Positions 49,539 through 60,656 of a DNA stretch of 64,000 bases are shown here, one piece after another (position 1 is the stretch's first letter; every line of letters begins with the position of its first letter). Source of the DNA: Chiua virens. Taxonomy: Eukaryota > Basidiomycota > Agaricomycetes > Boletales > Boletaceae. Under the pieces are notes generated by a model. It saw only the letters and a program-made list of their open reading frames with translations, searched no databases and was not told the origin of the DNA. A program made the translations under genes and the position numbers. The stretch is from assembly GCA_019787685.1 (NCBI GenBank), contig JAHNUO010000010.1, positions 186,001-250,000 on the forward strand, written 5' to 3'.

Positions 49539-50592
49539 TTAGGGCCAACAGTCGGTCGGAGATAAGTCCATTTCTGTAGCTGTTGGCCTTGCTCGCATCG
49601 TGAAATCATCAGCATCGCTGCTATCCTCCATGCTCTCGATTGATATGGCAGACTTACCGGGGTTACGCAGCAGGAACCTGTACGTGTATTGGAGTCTCAC
49701 CACGCTATGCATACCGGCAATCATCACGGTCGAGATATCCAGGATCTGACCAACCGTATAGGAAAACCGCTCCGAAGGCTAGGACAACACTCGAAGCAAA
49801 ATGGAGAGAATCATTCTCTTCTTACGTCGTGGCAATTTGACTTTCCATAGTATGTGTAGAGGAATGACAACGAGAATCGAAACTGTGACGCAATCAGCTG
49901 ATACCCCAATTCAGCATCATAAGCATAAGGGATCGAACATGAAACATGAGCTTACTTGTGAATTGAAAGATTGTAATCTGTGCCGTTGTCGGACAGGAAG
50001 ACCTTCCGGATGTATGTGGATGATGTCAGCTTGGATCCAAGGCACACTGCACGGCCTTGGCGACAATAAGTACTGTCCAACATGCCGCGAAGAACGCTAC
50101 ACAGGCGTAGGTGAACTTGAGAAGCCGCGGCGGTCCACGGATAATTCTGATGATAGAAAATAACACACTGATGTGTGCAGATCTATAATGATGGGGCATA
50201 AGAACCAAAACAGACGACAGAAAAAATGAATCCGTACGTTACGATGCCCCCATGATGGAAATCACACCATCTAAGTGTAAAGACTTCCTTGAACGAATAA
50301 TTTGAGTGATCCAACAATTCCGATTTACCTGAGAATTCAGGGTCCAATATGTCATGACCCAGATTATTCCTGTTGCAAGCAAAATGGCCCCGCCCCATGT
50401 GTCCTCCCACTAAGAATGGCCAATCTCGAGGCAAAAGTATCCTCCATGCTGTCAAAGATAATCCGAGGATCTCGATCGACAATCGTGACACAAACTTTTA
50501 GGTGAGATATTGAGAATGGTCAGCGACAGTTTCGAACTGGTAGTGTGATGGATTGTTCGTACCTGCACATGAAATAGAGCTCGATCGGACAT
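49539..50592 (-). pseudogene. Seven-helix membrane protein, paralogue 4, decayed
   Basis: The start ATG at 50592 and exon 1 still match. In exon 2 the segment after ILGLSLTAWRI is frameshifted (LPRDWPFLVGGH against RIGRFWWEDAW) and has deletions. Helices 4-6 are recognisable in pieces (TYACVAFFAACWTVLIVAK). The end of exon 5, its intron and most of helix 7 are gone: MHSVV joins directly to YTYRFLLRN. The tail is altered too (EDSSDADDF). Non-functional. Confidence 0.82.
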
Positions 50593-50708
50593 ACTAGATT
50601 GGGAGTCAAAGAGACGAGTGCGTTAGTGGGCGGAGCTGTCTGAAAGGTTGACTCGGAGAGGATTCGACAAGTTCAAAATTATTTGCCAGATCATTACTAA
50701 TTATACTC

Positions 50709-50726
50709 AGTGATCCTGCAGGGTCT
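50709..50726. promoter_or_regulatory. Conserved motif upstream of seven-helix paralogue 4
   Basis: CAGTGATCCTGCAGGGTC, one base different from the motif before paralogues 1 and 2. It is still present although the gene has decayed. Confidence 0.4.
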
Positions 50727-51389
50727 TATGCGGTACACTGGCATAAGGACTGAGTGCTGAGGAACGACCCTTCAAAACATTCTGTATGCTTCTCGGTTTA
50801 TCCATTGCTTCAAGAGCCTGTACCTGCCGGTAGTGCCGGAGTGAGAGTATAGCAATCGTTACAACGAAACCGGATTCGTCTTAATAGTACCAATGGTACT
50901 ATAGTCATGCAGCGTCACAGGTGTGTAGATTTTATTGACAAAGTTCACCAGGGACACTGCGGAGCCATGTAAATAGCTCGAGTTTCCAAACGGAGATAAA
51001 ATTATGTGCCATTGTCCTGTGCAACGCAACCTTGGCGAATTCAAGTTAGGGTCTGATTGTGAGCGAATAAAGATGCGGAACAATTGCCAAGCGAGGTATC
51101 GGTCGCATCGAATTCGGCCGTATTTGTGGCGACATAAGCTTCTGAGAGATGATTCTGACGCCGATTCGCTTCCGAGTCGGAACACAACGAGTAAGTAACG
51201 ACTCACAACGATCAACCGTTCAACCTCACTGACTTACTTAACCAGGGCCCACGGTGGAGCCAAGAGCATGAGACAGGGACATGGAAACCGAAGTCACTGT
51301 ATGATCTCCAAAGAGGTGTCTCTGGGCGTAGACCGGGTCGTGACGATGTTGCTACATAACCCATAAAATTATCCTCCAAAGAGATGAGG
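50727..51389. other. Junction between paralogue 4 flank and WD40-upstream repeats
   Basis: The left part resembles the upstream flanks of the other seven-helix paralogues (compare 39900-40060). From about 51230 it turns into sequence shared with 10560-10660 (CATGAGACAGGGA region). No gene supported. Confidence 0.4.
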
Positions 51390-52130
51390 TAGGAATAGCG
51401 ATCCAGACTCGAAGAAAGACAAGTGAGTCCTTGAATCCATGTTGACCTCGGCGGAGACTGTGAGGAGATAGAGGAGACGTTGGCACAGCTTGAGAAGTGA
51501 ATGTGCACCAGAATGGTGGCCGGGAGACTCTTGTACGGTTGACTGCAGCGAGAGGGATCTGCGGCGTAATATGTGTGGATGGACATGGACGTGAACTTTG
51601 AGAACCATCATTATGCCAGGTGATAAGATGATCAGTGGGACAAAGGAGTGAAGTACGAGAATACACACGGAATTGGGAAAGCTGAGGGGTTGATATTCAG
51701 GTTGATACGGGCGTAGACGTGGACGCTGTTAAGTAACTGTGTATGACTCAGGGCAGACAGCAATTGCGCGACTCTTATCAAGGTCATGATAGCAACCCAA
51801 GGACTCGGGCGGGTCCTGGGTGGCGTCGACGGCAGATACAAGGAACTGGGGAGACTCAAAATGAGCGTGGGAGGGCAAGCCCGAGACCGAGAAACGTCCC
51901 ATGGGGGGATCTAGAATGAGTGAGATACGCCGCGAGGTCAACCAAGGCGAGGAAGACCTGATAACTGTCAATGGATCACGAGATCCGCTGAACGACTTGC
52001 TATCCTCACCGCCGTCCCATTCATGTACGCATACATATATGGGTCTACTCTTTCCGAACCACTCATCTGAATCGTTATCTAATGGATGGATTCTTGTTAT
52101 CATCGTGGGATCACCTTGATCGGAAATTCA
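51390..52130 (+). repeat. WD40-upstream repeat block, copy E (longest version)
   Basis: Covers the tracts TTGAATCCATGTTGACCTC, GAAGTGAATGTGCACCAG, TGATACGGGCGTAGACGTGG and CAAGGACTCGGGCGGGTC, then ATCCGCTGAACGACTTG up to GTTATCATCGTGG. Its parts recur at 5985-6420, 10740-11110, 55925-56150, 59460-59809 and 62992-63374. It makes the full unit visible and shows what has been lost elsewhere. Minus-strand frames of 75-124 codons cross it but are not conserved. Confidence 0.7.
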
Positions 52131-52184
52131 TTGGCTGCAATGTCCAGGCGGGAACAAGCACCAAGTGCGCAGGGGATAGTGCGA

Positions 52185-52285
52185 GCTGATGGGATTCTAT
52201 AAAGAGGCACGTGTAGGTTGCGCGAAAAGTGTAATAGACCTTCCAACGTTGTCCTGTTTTGTCTCATCGTCCACCTAGCCGAAAA
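52185..52285 (+). promoter_or_regulatory. Shared WD40-family promoter block, copy E
   Basis: CACGTG at 52208-52213, then GTAGGTTGCGCGAAAAGTG. The CCCTTGTGAATA element of other copies is altered to TAATAGACC here, which could weaken the promoter. Confidence 0.5.
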
Positions 52286-54893
52286 ATGTCTCGTGCATTA
52301 CTTGGAAAACTGCTGAACAGTGAGTCAATGGATGGGACCGATGAAATTACATTACTAACGAAAATGCAACTGTCGGATGATGGTTCCACATCCCTTGACG
52401 CTGCACGAGCAGGAGCTTCAGGAAACCTGGTTCAAGATCAAGAGAAGGAGATTGAACGTCCAGTGATGGGGCCCCAGACGTCCTCCGCTATGATCAGTCA
52501 GCAAAATGTACAGAAGACAAGCAAGATTGATGGGAGATATGATGTCTATTCAGTTGCGTTCCTGACGGAGGACAAGCATATTTTGAGTGCAGGAAAGGAA
52601 GGGAAAATTCGGCGATGGCAATTGGAGGATGGCAAAAAAGTTGCAAGGCCGATAGATGCGGGGGATTGGGCCAACGCCATTGCGGTATCAAGGGATGGGA
52701 AGTGGATCGTGGGCGGTTCAAGTCGGGGATCTGTGTCGGTGTGTCGGGTGGAGAGCAACGAGCAGGTGGGCGAGATGAGAGGACACACAAGAGGAGTGTA
52801 TGCGGTGGATATCTCGCCAGATGGGACCAAAATTGCTAGCGGATCAAGGGACAGCACTGCTTGCGTCTAGGAGCGGTCGACGGGCGAGCGACTGCTGGAA
52901 CTACGACATGACAACTGGGTGGCCGCGGTCAGATTCTCACCGGACGGACGTTTTCTTGCTACTGCCACCTGGAATCACTCTGTTCGCGTCTACAACGTCG
53001 AGGATGGCCATCTCCTTCAAAAATTCTCAATCCAACCTGGCTCAGATATTAACCAATGCCTTGCGTGGAATGACGACACACGTCTCTACACCATCTCTCG
53101 TGATGGTAAAATGCACTACCTCGATGTCTCCACCGGAGAAACACTCTCACGATGGCTCATCCGCACAGACGGCGCGGGAAAATGGGGCTGCATCGCTCTG
53201 CCAAACAATCGCAGCTTCATCGCGGCCTCTTGCAACTCATCGATATCGTTCTGGGATGCGACGACGCACATCAAAATCGGGTCTGACATCAACTACGACA
53301 GCCGCATCTTGGCATTGGCGATTTCAGAAAACTACGACATCGCAATTGCTCATAGCAATACAATCACCGTTCGGAACCTTGGTGATATCCTCCCTCCTAA
53401 CTATGTTCACAATGTAAGTGTACCTGCAGAATTAGGACTTCTATGTGCCTTATTGACTCAATTCCTACTGCCAACCCACCAGAATGTGGATCCTGGAGAA
53501 AGAATGACGTCCCCTTGTACACAGGCAGGTGCATGCATCACCCAAACTAGTCTAGACCATCAGTACGCTGACGCCGGTCTTCTGACACCCGAATCCATCA
53601 GATAAAGAGCTCGCCGACCTCAAGAAAGCCGTGCAGGAACTGAAGGATCAACTTACAGTGCTCCAAGACCGCCACGAGGCGCAGTCGCGTGAACTCGTCT
53701 CGGCTCAAAAGGAGCTGGAGACGTTGAAAACATCCATTAAAGCCAAAGATCGCCAAGTTGACGCTCTTACTGCTGACGTGGACCACTGGAAAAGTTCCCA
53801 TGCCGTCAAAACAGAAGAACTCGCCGCTGCGAACAAGGAACTCGAGGAACGCCGTCGTGATTCAGAGGAGCTCATTGCCGTGCGCAAGGAACTCCAGTTC
53901 TCCCAATCTCAGACTGTCCAGGCCCGGAAATGGTACGATGAGCAGTTCAGACAGCTCAAGTCCGTCGTCGAACAAAATCAGCGTACACCATTCATCGTGC
54001 AAAATTTCATTGCTCAGGCCGACGCACGTGCGGAGACGAATATCATCGAAACACTCCAACAACTCAATGAGAAGATAGATTGGAGTTCCACATTCATCGC
54101 CGATCGTATCATTCACAATTTCCAGCCCCGCACTACGGACCCGACAGAGGAACAGGTTTCTATTGCAACGAGGGTCACCGAATGTATCGGACAATCTCTG
54201 GTGAATCGATTACGGAGTAACTCACGCACCGAGGTCGTTGCGTATCTCTGTATCGCCTTTCGTGCCTACCTTATCTATCACCTGTGTCGAATCATGTCTT
54301 CGTGGTCCATGGATAGCGGGCCCGATCGGCTGATCCGTGAATTATACAGCATAGTCCGGAAATTAGGTGAAGAACTAATCTCAGCGCGCCACTGATTGTT
54401 CTGCTGATGGTGAATAACAGAGTCACAAACGATATCTGCCCGCTGGCGATCGCTGACCTACACTTCTCTCTCACCGACCTGTTCAAACAGCCCAAGCATG
54501 CTTATCACATCTACGATGGACGGACTTTGTGATATCATTGTCACTGCTGGTTGTGCCCCTTCCATCTCCGCTGCGAAGGAGATGATCGGGTCGAAATTCC
54601 GGGGTCGGTTATCCTTCATCCTTACCACCGCGGGACAACTCACTAAGTCGATGATGGACGCACTGTCGGCTGACTATCGAGTCGAAGCGATTCGTCCATT
54701 GAAGATGTTAGATGGACAAACAATGGAGGTCGACTCGGCTGGTGCAGGAAAAAAGTCGAGGGGTCAGTTTGTATTGTGCACCACGCAATTGGGCTTGTCA
54801 AAGGAGGTCACCACGCAGCCAAACGTCGGTCCCAACAAGAAGAATATCCTTATGGTGACGAACGTCATCAAGGCAAAGGTTCTCACGGGATAA
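52286..54893 (+). pseudogene. WD40 family copy E, full length with one nonsense codon
   Basis: Exons 52286-52319, 52413-53413, 53483-53528, 53602-54366 and 54421-54893 keep the frame (772 residues plus stop), but codon TAG at 52868-52870 replaces the Trp of ACIWE in blade 3 (here TACV then stop). Everything else is intact: all splice sites, seven blades, coiled coil and C-terminal domain. A truncated product of about 177 residues would contain fewer than three blades. Alternatively, this is a recent loss with the rest not yet decayed. The coiled-coil part alone could in principle be made from an internal start. Confidence 0.85.
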
Positions 54894-55079
54894 GATGTAG
54901 GAGTGGTGCAGTACCGTCATCGTCAGAGATTCCATTTCTTTTTGACTCCGTTGTAGCTTCCGTCTATCGTTTCCTGCAGTACACGTCCTTTTTGTTCCAA
55001 GTCGATCACCTATTGTATTTGTATTGTCCTTGGCGGCTTTCGAGTTGTAGCCCACTAAATGTTCGAGTGAGTGGATGTG
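54894..55079 (+). repeat. 3' flank shared with copies B and F
   Basis: Matches 9287-9540 and 58909-59100 (TCGATCACCTATTGT, GTCCTTGGCGGCTTTCGAG). Presumed 3' UTR. Confidence 0.55.
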
Positions 55080-55430
55080 CCTCATCCATGGCAATCACCA
55101 ATTTCAGCTGGTGTCAGAGAATATTCTTCTAAGGGTGGCCCTAATTTCTTGTAAGCGGTAGAAAGATTCAGTAAAACCGGTGGGAGCAAGAGGGAAGGCT
55201 GGAGTTCCGGATCGCCATGTCAGTGGGTACCTACATGACTTGGATGAGGAGAGGTTTTGCAATGCATTCGCAGCTCCGTCAACATCAACATCCGTTTTGC
55301 TATCGGCCTTCCTTGCGGCGCGGCTTGATTCACTTTTCTGAGGGCGACGGAGGTATCCAGAGAGTAACTCGGCACAAACCTACGAATCATAAGACCATGC
55401 TCCTTGAAATCTGAACGAGACGATATGGGG
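55080..55430 (-). other. Conserved block with coding-like minus-strand stretch, copy F side
   Basis: The best preserved of the three blocks. The minus-strand frame runs from a possible acceptor (TCGTAG at about 55385) through CAELLSGYLRRPQKSESSRA and ARKADSKTDVDVDG to AANALQNLSSSKS, then a GTAGGTAC donor-like site near 55235. There is no stop for about 50 codons, while the 10 kb copy has one. The downstream exon is not identified. This is probably part of a real gene family once divergent from the WD40 genes; I do not recognise it. Confidence 0.45.
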
Positions 55431-55924
55431 GTTGACCGATGACCGAGGCAGAGCAAAGCTATGTATGTGGAAGGGCACTTGGTGCCACCAACACTCAGAG
55501 ACATTTAAAACGGCAAAGCGTGAACGGGGCATGAAATTGATGGGGCTGAAGGGCGAGAGCAGTCGCCCTTATATATGTATAGAGTAACTATCACATGGAA
55601 GGTTGGCGTACACGATGATGTGCCAGGCCGCCGTGCCGGTGTGTTTTACACCCCTCCCCCTTACGTTTGAGAGCCTCGCAGTTGTCCAACATCCAACATG
55701 GCAACTATTCATCATCTTCAGGGCCATAGCCGACCCAGCACACAATATTGGCAGCCACAACCGATGCGTCGTTTGTCTAAGATACAGTTGATAAAACACT
55801 CCTCAGTGCCATCTTCTGTTACGACAGGACCAGGGCGATGATGTTCTTGATCCGGGATGAGTTGGCGTCGTTTGGAACGAACGCGCGTAGCTGGCTGGCA
55901 TGGAACATGGGGGAGCTGTTTGGG
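55431..55924. other. Intergenic, nothing supported
   Basis: A minus-strand frame 55799-55569 has no recognisable features. No repeat partner was noticed for most of the stretch. Confidence 0.4.
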
Positions 55925-56150
55925 GAGTTGGGAAGATCAAGCTTATATGTCAAGGACTAGGGGAAGAAGACCTAATAACTGTCAACGGACTGCGAGATCC
56001 GCTGAACAACTTGATATCCTCAGCGCCGTCCTTTCATGTACGCATACATATGACTCTGCTCTTTCCGAACCACCCATCTGAATCGTTATCTAATGGACGG
56101 ATTCTTGTTATCATCGTGGCATTCAAGTTACCTTGATCGGAAATTCATTG
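55925..56150 (+). repeat. WD40-upstream repeat block, copy F (partial)
   Basis: Contains GAAGAAGACCTAATAACTGTCAACGG-type sequence and the ATCCTCAGCGCCGTCC, GTACGCATACATATGACTC and GTTATCTAATGGACGG tracts also found before copy E. The 5' half of the unit is missing here. Confidence 0.65.
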
Positions 56151-56204
56151 AATGCGATGACCAGGCGGGAACAAGCACCAAGTGCATAGGGGATAAGTAC
56201 AATC

Positions 56205-56306
56205 TGATGGGATCCGATAAAGGCACGTGTAGGCTGCGCGAAAAAGTGCCCTTGTGAATAGACCTTCACGTATCATATTTTCTGTCATCATCCATCTAGC
56301 CGAAAA
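56205..56306 (+). promoter_or_regulatory. Shared WD40-family promoter block, copy F
   Basis: CACGTG at 56224-56229, then GTAGGCTGCGCG and GTGCCCTTGTGAATAGACC before the ATG at 56307. Confidence 0.55.
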
Positions 56307-58908
56307 ATGTCTGATAGGTCACCCAGAAAACTGGAGAACAGTGAGTCAATGGATGGGACCGATGAAATTACGGTACTGACGAAAACTCAACTATCGGATG
56401 GTGGTCCCACGTCCCATAATGCTGCATGAGCAGAAAGAAGCCCGGTTCAATATCAAGGGAAGGAGATTGAACGCCCAGTGACGGGGCCCCAGACATCCTC
56501 CGCTATGACCAGTCAGCAAAATGTACGGAAGACAATCGAGATCGATGGGAGAGATGCCATATATTCAGTCGCGTTCCTGATGGAGGGCAAACATGTTTTG
56601 AGTGGAGGAAAGGAAGAGAAAATTCGACGATGGCGATTGGAGGATGGCAAGGAAGTTGCGAGGCCAATGGATGTGGGGGGTTGGGCCAACGCCATTGCTG
56701 TGTCAAGTGATGGGAAGTGGATCGTGGGCGGTTCAAGTCGAGGACCTGTGTCGGTGTGGAGTGTGGAGAGCCATGAGCGGGTGGTTGAGATGAAAGGACA
56801 CCGAGAAGGAGTTATTGGGGTGGACATCTCCCGAGATGGGACTAAAATTGCTAGCGGATCGGATGATCGCACTGCCTGCATCTGAGAGCGGTCGACGGGC
56901 GAGCAACTGCTGAATCTGCAACACGACAACTGGGTGGCCGCGGTCAAATTCTCACCGGATGGACGTCTTCTCGCTACCGCTGCCTGGGGTCAGTCTGTTC
57001 GTGTCTACAGCAGTGAAGATGGCCATCTCCTCCAAGAATTCCCAATCCGACCTGGCTCAACTTTTAATCAATGTCTTGCGTGGAACGACGCCACACACCT
57101 CTACGTCATCTCTTTAGACAGCAGAATCCACTACCTCGATGTCTCCACCGAAGAAATACTCTCACAGTGGCCCATCCGCAAGAACGGCGCGGGAAAACGG
57201 GGCTGCATCGCTCTGCCAAACAACCGTACTTTCATCGCAGTCTCTGTCCACTCGTCAGTATCATTCTGGGATACGACGACGCACACGAAAATTAGGTCTG
57301 ACATCGACTACAATGGCCTCGTCTGGACAATAGCGATTTCAGAAAACTACGACATTGCAATCGGTCATGGCAAGACAATCACCGTTCGGAACCTCGGTGA
57401 TATCCTCCCTCCAAACTATCTTCACAATGTAAGTGTACCTGCACCAAATAGGTCTATATGTGCCTTATTGACTCAATTTCTACTGCCAATGGACTAGAAT
57501 GTGGATCCTGGAGAAAGAACGACGTCCCCTCGTACACAGGCAGGTGTGTGCATCACCTAAACTAGTCTAGACCATCAGTACGCTAACGCCGGTCTTCTGA
57601 CACCCGAATCCATCAGATGAAGAGCTTGCCGACCTCAAGAAAGCCGTGCAGGAACTGAAGGATCAACTTACAATACTCCAAGGCCGCCACGAGGCGCAAT
57701 CACGCGAACTCGCCTCCACACAAAAGGACCTCGAGACGTTGAAATCATCTAATGAAGCAAAAGATCGTCAGATTGACGTCCTTGCTGCCGACGTGGACCA
57801 CTGGAAACGTTCTGATGCCGCTAAAACAGCAGAGCTCGCTGCTGCACACAGGGAACTCGAGGAGCGCCGTCGCGATTCAGAGGAACTCGTCGCTGTGCGC
57901 GAGGAATTGCAGTTCTCCCAATCTGAAACCATCCAGATCCAGGAATGGTACGACGAGCAGTTTAGACATCTCAAGTCCGTCGTCGAACAAAATCAACGTA
58001 CTTCATTCATCGTGCAAAATTTCATTGCTCAGGCGGACGCACGTGCGGAGATGAATATCATCGAAACACTCCAACAGCTCAACGAGAAGATAGATTGGAG
58101 TTCCACGTTCATCGCGGATCGTATCATTCACAAGTTCGAGCCCTGCGCTACGAACCCGACGGAGGAACAAATTTCGATTGCAAAGAGGGTCACTGGATCC
58201 CTCGGACAATCTATGGTGAATCGATTACGGAGTAGCTCACGCGCCGAGGTCGTTGCGTATCTCCCTATCGCCTTTCGCGCCTACATGATCTATCACCTGT
58301 GCGGAATCATGTCTTCGTGGTGCATGGATAGTGGGCCCGATTGGCTGATTCGTGAATTATACAGCATACTCCGGAAATCAGGTGAAGAACTAATCTCAGC
58401 GTGTCATTGATTACGTTGCTGACGGTGAATAATAGAGTCACAAACGATATCTGCCCGCTGGCGATCGCTGACCTACGCTTCTCTCTCACCGACCTGTTCA
58501 AGCAACCCGGACATGCTTATCACATCTACGATGGATGGACTTTGTGATATCATTGTCACTGCTGGTTGTGCCCCTTCCACCTCCGCTGCGAAAGAGATGA
58601 TCGTGTCGAAATTCCGGGGTCGGATATCCTTCATCCTCACCACTGCGGGGCGGCTCACCAAGTTGATCATGAACGCACTGTCGGCCGACTATCGAGTCGA
58701 GGCGATTCGTCCACCGAAGATGTTAGATGGACAAACCATGGAGGTCGACTCGGCTGGTGCAGGGAAAAAGTCGAGGAGCCAGTTTGTGTTGTGTACCACG
58801 CAATTGGGCTTGTCGAAGGAGGTCATCACGCAGTCAAACGTCGGTCCCAACAAGAAGAATACCCTTACTGTGACGAACGTCGTCAAGGCAAAGGTTCTCA
58901 CGGGATAA
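56307..58908 (+). pseudogene. WD40 family copy F, full length with one nonsense codon
   Basis: Exons 56307-56340, 56434-57428, 57498-57543, 57617-58381 and 58436-58908 keep the frame (770 residues plus stop). A TGA at 56426-56428 lies inside intron 1 and is removed by splicing. A second TGA at 56883-56885 is in exon 2 and replaces the blade 3 Trp (ACI then stop, then ERSTGEQLL). This is the same codon that is TAG in copy E. The remaining blades, coiled coil and C-terminal domain are intact. It is a pseudogene unless the stop is bypassed; the lack of other damage suggests recent loss. Confidence 0.85.
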
Positions 58909-59149
58909 GATGTAGGAGTGGTGCAGTACCGTTATCGTCAGAGATTCCATTTCTTTTCGATTCCGTTGTAGCTTCCGTCTATCGTTTTCTGCAGTACACG
59001 TCCTTTTTGTTTCAAGTCGATCACCTATTGTGTTTGTATTGTCCTTGTCGGCTTTCGAGTCGTAGCCCACTGAATGTTCGAGTGAGTGGATGTGCCTCAT
59101 CCATCATGATGGCGATCACCAATTTCAGCTAGTAATGTGTGTTAGCCTG
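58909..59149 (+). repeat. 3' flank of copy F
   Basis: Nearly the same as the copy E flank at 54894-55079. After the GGCGATCACCAATTTCAGC tract it runs into integrase-derived sequence. Confidence 0.55.
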
Positions 59150-59440
59150 ATGATGCAAATGATCAGTGATGGTGATGATCATGTTGTAACCGTCATCTGA
59201 AGGCAAGGGTCCTATGAAATCCATGGCGATGGAGGCCCCACATTAGACTGGCATGGGCAATGAGTGCAACAGGCCAGCAGGAGCAGTGGTTGAGGATTTG
59301 TTCTGTGTACATTCAGAACAGCCAGGGATGTAGGGCTGCAAAATATCATGGCACATGTTAGGCTAGTAGTATGCTTCATGCAGTAGGGCATAAGTCTTCT
59401 CTCCAGAGAAGTGGCCAAGGATGTTGTGGGCCAGATGATG
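59150..59440 (-). mobile_element. Ty3/gypsy-type integrase relic
   Basis: The minus strand reads LAHNILGHFSGEKTYALL, HEAYY followed by a stop and PNMCHDILQPYI, then CSECTQNKSSTTAPAGLL, and in another frame SIAMDFIGPLPSDDGYN. These are the HHCC zinc-binding part and the start of the catalytic core of a gypsy-type integrase, in order, with stops and a frameshift. No LTRs or reverse transcriptase are seen nearby. Many TG-for-CG changes are suggested by the AT/TG-rich look, but I did not quantify them. Confidence 0.8.
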
Positions 59441-59459
59441 TTTTTTTTTCATGCAGTGC

Positions 59460-59809
59460 ATTGATGCAGGGGATGATGAGCCTACAGTGAAATAGGGATG
59501 GTGATCCAGATGTGGAGAAAGACAAGTGGGTCATTGAATCAATGTTGACCTCATTGGAGGGTGCAATGAGATAGAGGGGACATTGGCACAGTTCAAGGAG
59601 TGAATATGTACTGGAATAGTGGCCGGGAGACTCTTGTACAGTTGACCAAAGTGAGAGGGATCTGTGGCATAAGGGCAAAAGAGGGTTGGACATAGTGGTG
59701 GGCGTGTGGATAGACATGGACATACATTTTGAACAGCCTGACCAGTAAAGAACCACCATTCCGCTGATAAATCGGATTACCACTGGGACAAGGGGTGAAG
59801 GGTGAAGGT
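59460..59809 (+). repeat. WD40-upstream repeat block, left part, split by retrotransposon
   Basis: Tracts GGTGATCCAGATG, TTGAATCAATGTTGACCTC and CAGCCTGACCAGTAAAGAACC match 51390-51650 and 5985-6050. The block is cut at 59809 and resumes at 62992. Confidence 0.7.
59805..59809. repeat. Target-site duplication AAGGT, left
   Basis: Five bases repeated directly at 62992-62996 on the other side of the LTR element. Confidence 0.9.
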
Positions 59810-60038
59810 TGTTGGAATCAATCTGAGACAAGTGTACAAGCCACACTCGACCGAGTAGTCAGGCAATATAAATCATCACTAATCATCTCACTAATCAGAG
59901 GGGCTACACTAGCCAATACAATAGAACAGTATATAAGACTAGCTACATCTCGAAGAATCATAAGGCTCAAGTCCTAATTCCCCCATCTTATCTCGTCTGA
60001 CTTAAGTCACACTTTCCTGCGCTCGCCGTCTTCCAACA
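59810..60038 (+). repeat. 5' LTR of the gag-only element
   Basis: 229 bases, TG to CA ends with 8-base inverted termini. CAGTATATAAGAC at about 59930 is a likely TATA box for element transcription. Confidence 0.92.
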
Positions 60039-60057
60039 GGTTATGAGCCCTGCGCTC
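60039..60057 (+). promoter_or_regulatory. Primer-binding site for initiator tRNA-Met (internal)
   Basis: GGTTATGAGCCCTGCGCTC is complementary to the anticodon-stem region of fungal initiator tRNA-Met (GGGCTCATAACC with the preceding GCGCA), not to its 3' end. Priming from an internally cleaved initiator tRNA is known for Drosophila copia and Ty5. Confidence 0.8.
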
Positions 60058-60116
60058 TAATCTAAGCAGACAAGTATTCACATTTATTATCCATCTCCAT
60101 AACTACCCTATCCAAT

Positions 60117-60656
60117 ATGTCCAACCCACCACAACCATCTGTGACGCCGCCACCATTGCCCCAAAATACAAACAATCAAAGTTCTTCGACATCCACGAGA
60201 GCACCATCTGATTCTTCCCACACCAATCTCGATGTCACCAACACGCAATCCAGCGTCGCCAACTCATCATTATCCATTCCCAAGATTGAAAGACTGTCGC
60301 ATGATAACTACATCCCTTGGAAGAATCGTATTATCAATATCTTTGAATTAAAAGACATCTGGGATATCATTCGAGGTCATGTACCCAAACCAGACAACGA
60401 CGAAATTGCAGCCAAGGAATGGGGCCGGAAGGACCTCATTGGCAAACATATCATCCCCACCACCATCAAAAATGAACAGATGACCTATCTGAGCAATTGC
60501 CCCACTTCTGCTCAAATGTGGAGAGCTCTAGCCGAAGTACATGAGCCACGCGGATTTGAGATGATCAGTCACAACTGCCGCCTTCTACATACAACATTTG
60601 CCACAGAGGATACAGACCTCCAGGCTCATTTTACCATGCTACGTGATGCCCACTGA
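60117..60656 (+). CDS. Gag N-terminal part of the LTR element
   Basis: MSNPPQPSVTPPPLPQNTNN starts a Pro/Ser-rich leader. Then comes a copia-type capsid region with KIERLSHDNYIPWKNRI, LKDIWDIIRGHVPKP, LSNCPTSAQMWRALAEVHE and HTTFATEDTDLQAHFTMLRD. It stops at 60656 because about 575 bases of foreign sequence interrupt the gene. 179 residues. Confidence 0.85.
   Translation: MSNPPQPSVTPPPLPQNTNNQSSSTSTRAPSDSSHTNLDVTNTQSSVANSSLSIPKIERLSHDNYIPWKNRIINIFELKDIWDIIRGHVPKPDNDEIAAKEWGRKDLIGKHIIPTTIKNEQMTYLSNCPTSAQMWRALAEVHEPRGFEMISHNCRLLHTTFATEDTDLQAHFTMLRDAH

Noticed and set aside
51632..52103. Minus-strand frames across the WD40-upstream repeat that look like one divergent gene
   Set aside because: I compared the copies at 640-1050, 5985-6420, 10740-11110, 51390-52130 and 62992-63374. 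Stops and indels fall in different places and no frame is kept in all.
52868..56885. Recoding (readthrough or altered genetic code) at the TAG and TGA codons of copies E and F
   Set aside because: TAG, TGA and TAA end many clean genes here, so the code is standard; no special context was seen. A plain mutation is the simpler reading, though it is kept as a testable alternative.
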